From: Turbatrix aceti
Lineage: Eukaryota; Nematoda; Chromadorea; Rhabditida; Panagrolaimidae
NCBI GenBank assembly: GCA_963969345.1
Contig: OZ017768.1
Span: forward strand, 3,682,718 to 3,746,717
DNA: 64,000 nt
Reading direction: 5' to 3'
The first letter of the stretch is position 1. Each line of letters starts with the position of its first letter. The position numbers and the translations under genes were made by a program. The notes beneath the pieces are model-generated. The model was not told where the DNA came from. It ran no database searches and saw nothing but the letters and a program-made list of their open reading frames with translations. Below, in pieces: positions 61,599 through 64,000 of the stretch.

Positions 61599-62667
61599 GA
61601 CGGCTGGCTGTCGGCGCGGGGGGTGCAAGGACTATTCTACGAGGTGTGTTGTTGCGTTTCCCATTTTCCGATCGGACGCGTGATTAATTTATCCTCTCCG
61701 TATGTTAACGTTTTTCCTGTTGGCCAAGTTACGTGCTTTTTTTTTCTTTTTCTCAGTCAATTCACCGTGTTGGCGATCGCATCCCATGCTTCGGGGGTCC
61801 TCTCCAGTCTTTTGCACCTTCTGCGCAATCGGCCGGCCGTTCACCCTCGTTTTGTATTTCTTGTGATCCACTTCCCCCCACCTCGTATATTATTTTATGC
61901 ACCGTGGCTTTTATAATGCTCGGTTTTTGTTGAAGCCTCAAATAAAGTTTGGACGTACGCGGAGTCGTGATTTTTGGGGCGGGAGTGATAAAAAAGGGCA
62001 AAAAAATATCCGTTTTTTGATTTTTTGACAAAAAAATTTCAAAATGAAAAAAAAGTTGCAAAATAATTCGAAAATTTTTTAGTAGATTTTTTTGAAACAG
62101 AACATTCAGAAAAAAGTGAAAAAATTGAAACATTTTTTTTCGATTTTTTGAAACCAAACATTTAAAAAAATCTAAATTAAATTTTTGGAAAAACGCAAAA
62201 AAAAACGAAAATTTGGATACAAACAATTTTTTGTGTCTGAAAGCTCAAAATTCATAAAAATACGTAATTTGTTTGGTAAGAAAATATGATTTTGATGAAT
62301 TCGTGTTTTTTAAACAAAAAAAAGTACGAAATATTTTATTAAAAAATTAAAAACATTCTATCAAAATATGGCAAAATTTTGAGTTTTCATAAACAAAAAA
62401 ATCAGAATTTTGTTTCATTGGTGATTGGCGGTCGGATTTCCGTCCATTTCCGTGATAGCGTAATCATCACGTTTTTTTCTCTATCAGACGCGACTTTGAA
62501 TGCCCCGGAGAACAGGTTTGGGTGAAAGCGGTTGCGCAAGGCCTCACCGACGACAACTTTATGCCTCGAAGGCACTGGACCTGAAATCGAAGGAAGGAAG
62601 GATAAATAGCGGTGCCCGGGGTTGCGGCTGGTCAGTCTGTTGATTACGACGCGACTTGTGACTTGTT
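61599..62667. other. hsp-110 3'UTR and collagen upstream region
   Basis: The 3'UTR runs to a signal at 61941. Beyond it lies an A/T-rich tract to about 62440, then a GC-richer stretch with a TATA-like GATAAATAG at about 62600, some 65 bp before the collagen ATG. Confidence 0.5.
61941..61946 (+). promoter_or_regulatory. poly(A) signal of hsp-110
   Basis: AATAAA lies 343 nt after the stop, with no earlier candidate on this strand. Confidence 0.65.
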
Positions 62668-63630
62668 ATGGGAGACGAAGAGAAAAAATCGTCTGTTACG
62701 ACGGTGCTTACGACAGCCGCGGGCATCGTGAGTGTTGGCGTCATCCTTGCGTGCGGTGTCGTTGTTGGTCTCCTCATCGATGATATAAATTCTCTCCACG
62801 ACGAGATCACCGATGACCTATCTTCTGTGCGTGCCGTCAATCGCGATGCGTGGGCAGCCATGATGCATCTTCAGTCAACGAAAGGCGGCGCAAGGATTTT
62901 TGAATTTCGTCGCAAGACCCGTCAGGCTGAGGCTCCGACTTGCGGTGAGTAAAAAAGCTGAGTTCTGTTTCTTTAAACACATTTTTTAGGCTGCAATTCA
63001 TCCCGCTCCAAAAACTGTCCCCGAGGCCCGCGCGGCCCTCCCGGCCCTCCAGGTGGTCCAGGTGAGCCAGGTGACGACGGCACACCCGGCATCCCCGGTG
63101 TGACAGGAGCGACATCAGGCTACACCCGGGACGGCGGCTGTATCCAGTGCCCCGCAGGTCCGCCCGGTGGGCGGGGTCTTCAAGGCGACGTCGGCCCCGC
63201 CGGGCCCCCAGGTCCTCCAGGAACTACCGGCAAGCCTGGACGTCCAGGCACCCGAGGCCCCATCGGGCCCCCAGGTGACCACGGTGAACCTGGATCCCCC
63301 GGCCGTCCGGGTCCACCTGGCTTCCCAGGTGCACCTGGACGCAAGGTCATCCCTACCCCGGGTCCTAAGGGTCAGCCCGGGGTTATCGGGGGTCCTGGAC
63401 TGCCAGGTGATCGTGGCCCGAACGGGTTATCCGGTCTTCGGGGTGATAGCGGTCCTGCCGGGCCCCCGGGTAATGCGGGTCCTCCTGGACCGCCCGGTCG
63501 ACCAGGTCCTAGGGGTCTTGTCGGAATCGTCGGTCCTGATGGTGAGTTGCAATTTGAAGTTTTTTTTGAGGGATCGTAAATTTGGTGTTTTTTTGCAGCT
63601 CATTATTGTCCCTGCCCTGAACGTAACTGA
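62668..63630 (+). CDS. cuticle collagen
   Basis: Three exons, 62668-62944, 62990-63541 and 63599-63630, give 286 residues. The N-terminal cuticle-collagen domain has a hydrophobic anchor ([15 protein letters not shown]), then a conserved-helix region ending EFRRKTRQ, where RKTR fits the subtilisin/furin-type cleavage site before the mature chain. A Cys pair precedes a short Gly-X-Y block, a CIQC interruption, then the main Gly-X-Y domain of about 130 residues with a break at RKVIPTP. The C terminus is [11 protein letters not shown], the usual non-collagenous Cys knot (CPC). Such collagens are secreted by the hypodermis, cross-linked through Cys and Tyr, and built into the cuticle. The subfamily was not resolved. 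Confidence 0.96.
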
Positions 63631-64000
63631 AGGTAACAAACAAACAAACAAACGATCGTTCTTCCTGGAAACGACCGGTGCAAACTTTTTTTTGTGTACA
63701 GAACGGACGAAGAACGAATAAAAAAAAGACAACCTGGATCGCACCTGGAAAGGTTGTTGGGCTGTGGAGTTGTTCATGCGCGAGAAAAAAGTCTATGCAT
63801 GTGATGAAAAACAAACTGACAATTTGTTCTTCGCTTTTGTTCGCGCGCGCGGTGCTTGTTTTTTTTTCGGGGGTGCAGCCAGCGGCCGTAGCCGTAGCGA
63901 TAGCCGTAGCGCCGCGGCAGCCGGAGTCACAGCCACAGCCGTGGTCAGCGAAGCGAAAACGGTAGCTGCAACGGTGGCGTCTTGACACCGACCGCACGCG
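63631..64000. other. collagen 3' flank to window edge
   Basis: A poly(A) signal AATAAA lies at 63717-63722. A GCAGCCAGCGGCCGTAGCCG-type GC-rich stretch at about 63886-63950 is repetitive and not recognisably coding. Confidence 0.5.
63717..63722 (+). promoter_or_regulatory. poly(A) signal of the collagen gene
   Basis: AATAAA followed by an A run, 87 nt after the stop. Confidence 0.65.

Overview
This is nuclear DNA from a nematode. Three kinds of evidence support that. First, several gene families are nematode-restricted or nematode-expanded: a major-sperm-protein (MSP) domain, a cuticle collagen with its N-terminal domain, a TTBK-like casein-kinase-1 protein, a CPG4-like cysteine-rich protein and an otopetrin-like channel. 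Second, introns are short (often 47-90 bp), AT-rich and end in TTTTCAG. Third, strong acceptor sites lie a few bases before several start codons, which is typical of spliced-leader trans-splicing. Exons are fairly GC-rich, while introns and gaps are full of A/T runs, microsatellites and repeats. I cannot name the species.

Left part (1-12.9 kb): the 3' end of a CCDC137-like nucleolar protein gene (+); a stomatin gene (-); a TTBK-like kinase (+); and a single-exon C/EBP-like bZIP factor (+) preceded by degenerate tandem copies of its own leader region.

Repeat cluster (13.1-15 kb): a 24-bp perfect palindrome; a complete miniature LTR retroelement (both LTRs, 5-bp target duplication CATAC, tRNA primer site, polypurine tract); a 140-bp duplicated piece of the neighbouring mig-15 gene; a GC-rich inverted-repeat element that has a second copy near 11.6 kb; and a hAT-like miniature element. 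They lie almost end to end just downstream of mig-15.

Middle (15.3-37.8 kb): mig-15, a ten-exon Ste20/GCK kinase with a CNH domain (-); a gene-poor 8 kb stretch; an unrecognised polytopic membrane protein (+); a small type I membrane protein (-); a membrane-anchored MSP-domain protein (-); and nlf-1 (NALF/FAM155 family), the chaperone of the sodium-leak channel (-). mig-15, nlf-1 and the otopetrin point to neuronal or membrane functions, but I see no operon or shared pathway.

Right part (44.5-64 kb): a CPG4-like secreted protein (+) convergent with an otopetrin proton channel (-); urm-1 (-) and a POT1 telomere protein (+) head to head, 259 bp apart; folylpolyglutamate synthase (+), whose last intron holds a long foldback element; hsp-110 (+) with a perfect heat-shock element upstream; and a cuticle collagen (+). 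All exon models were joined by hand from splice signals and reading phase; every junction given keeps the frame, but none has transcript support here.
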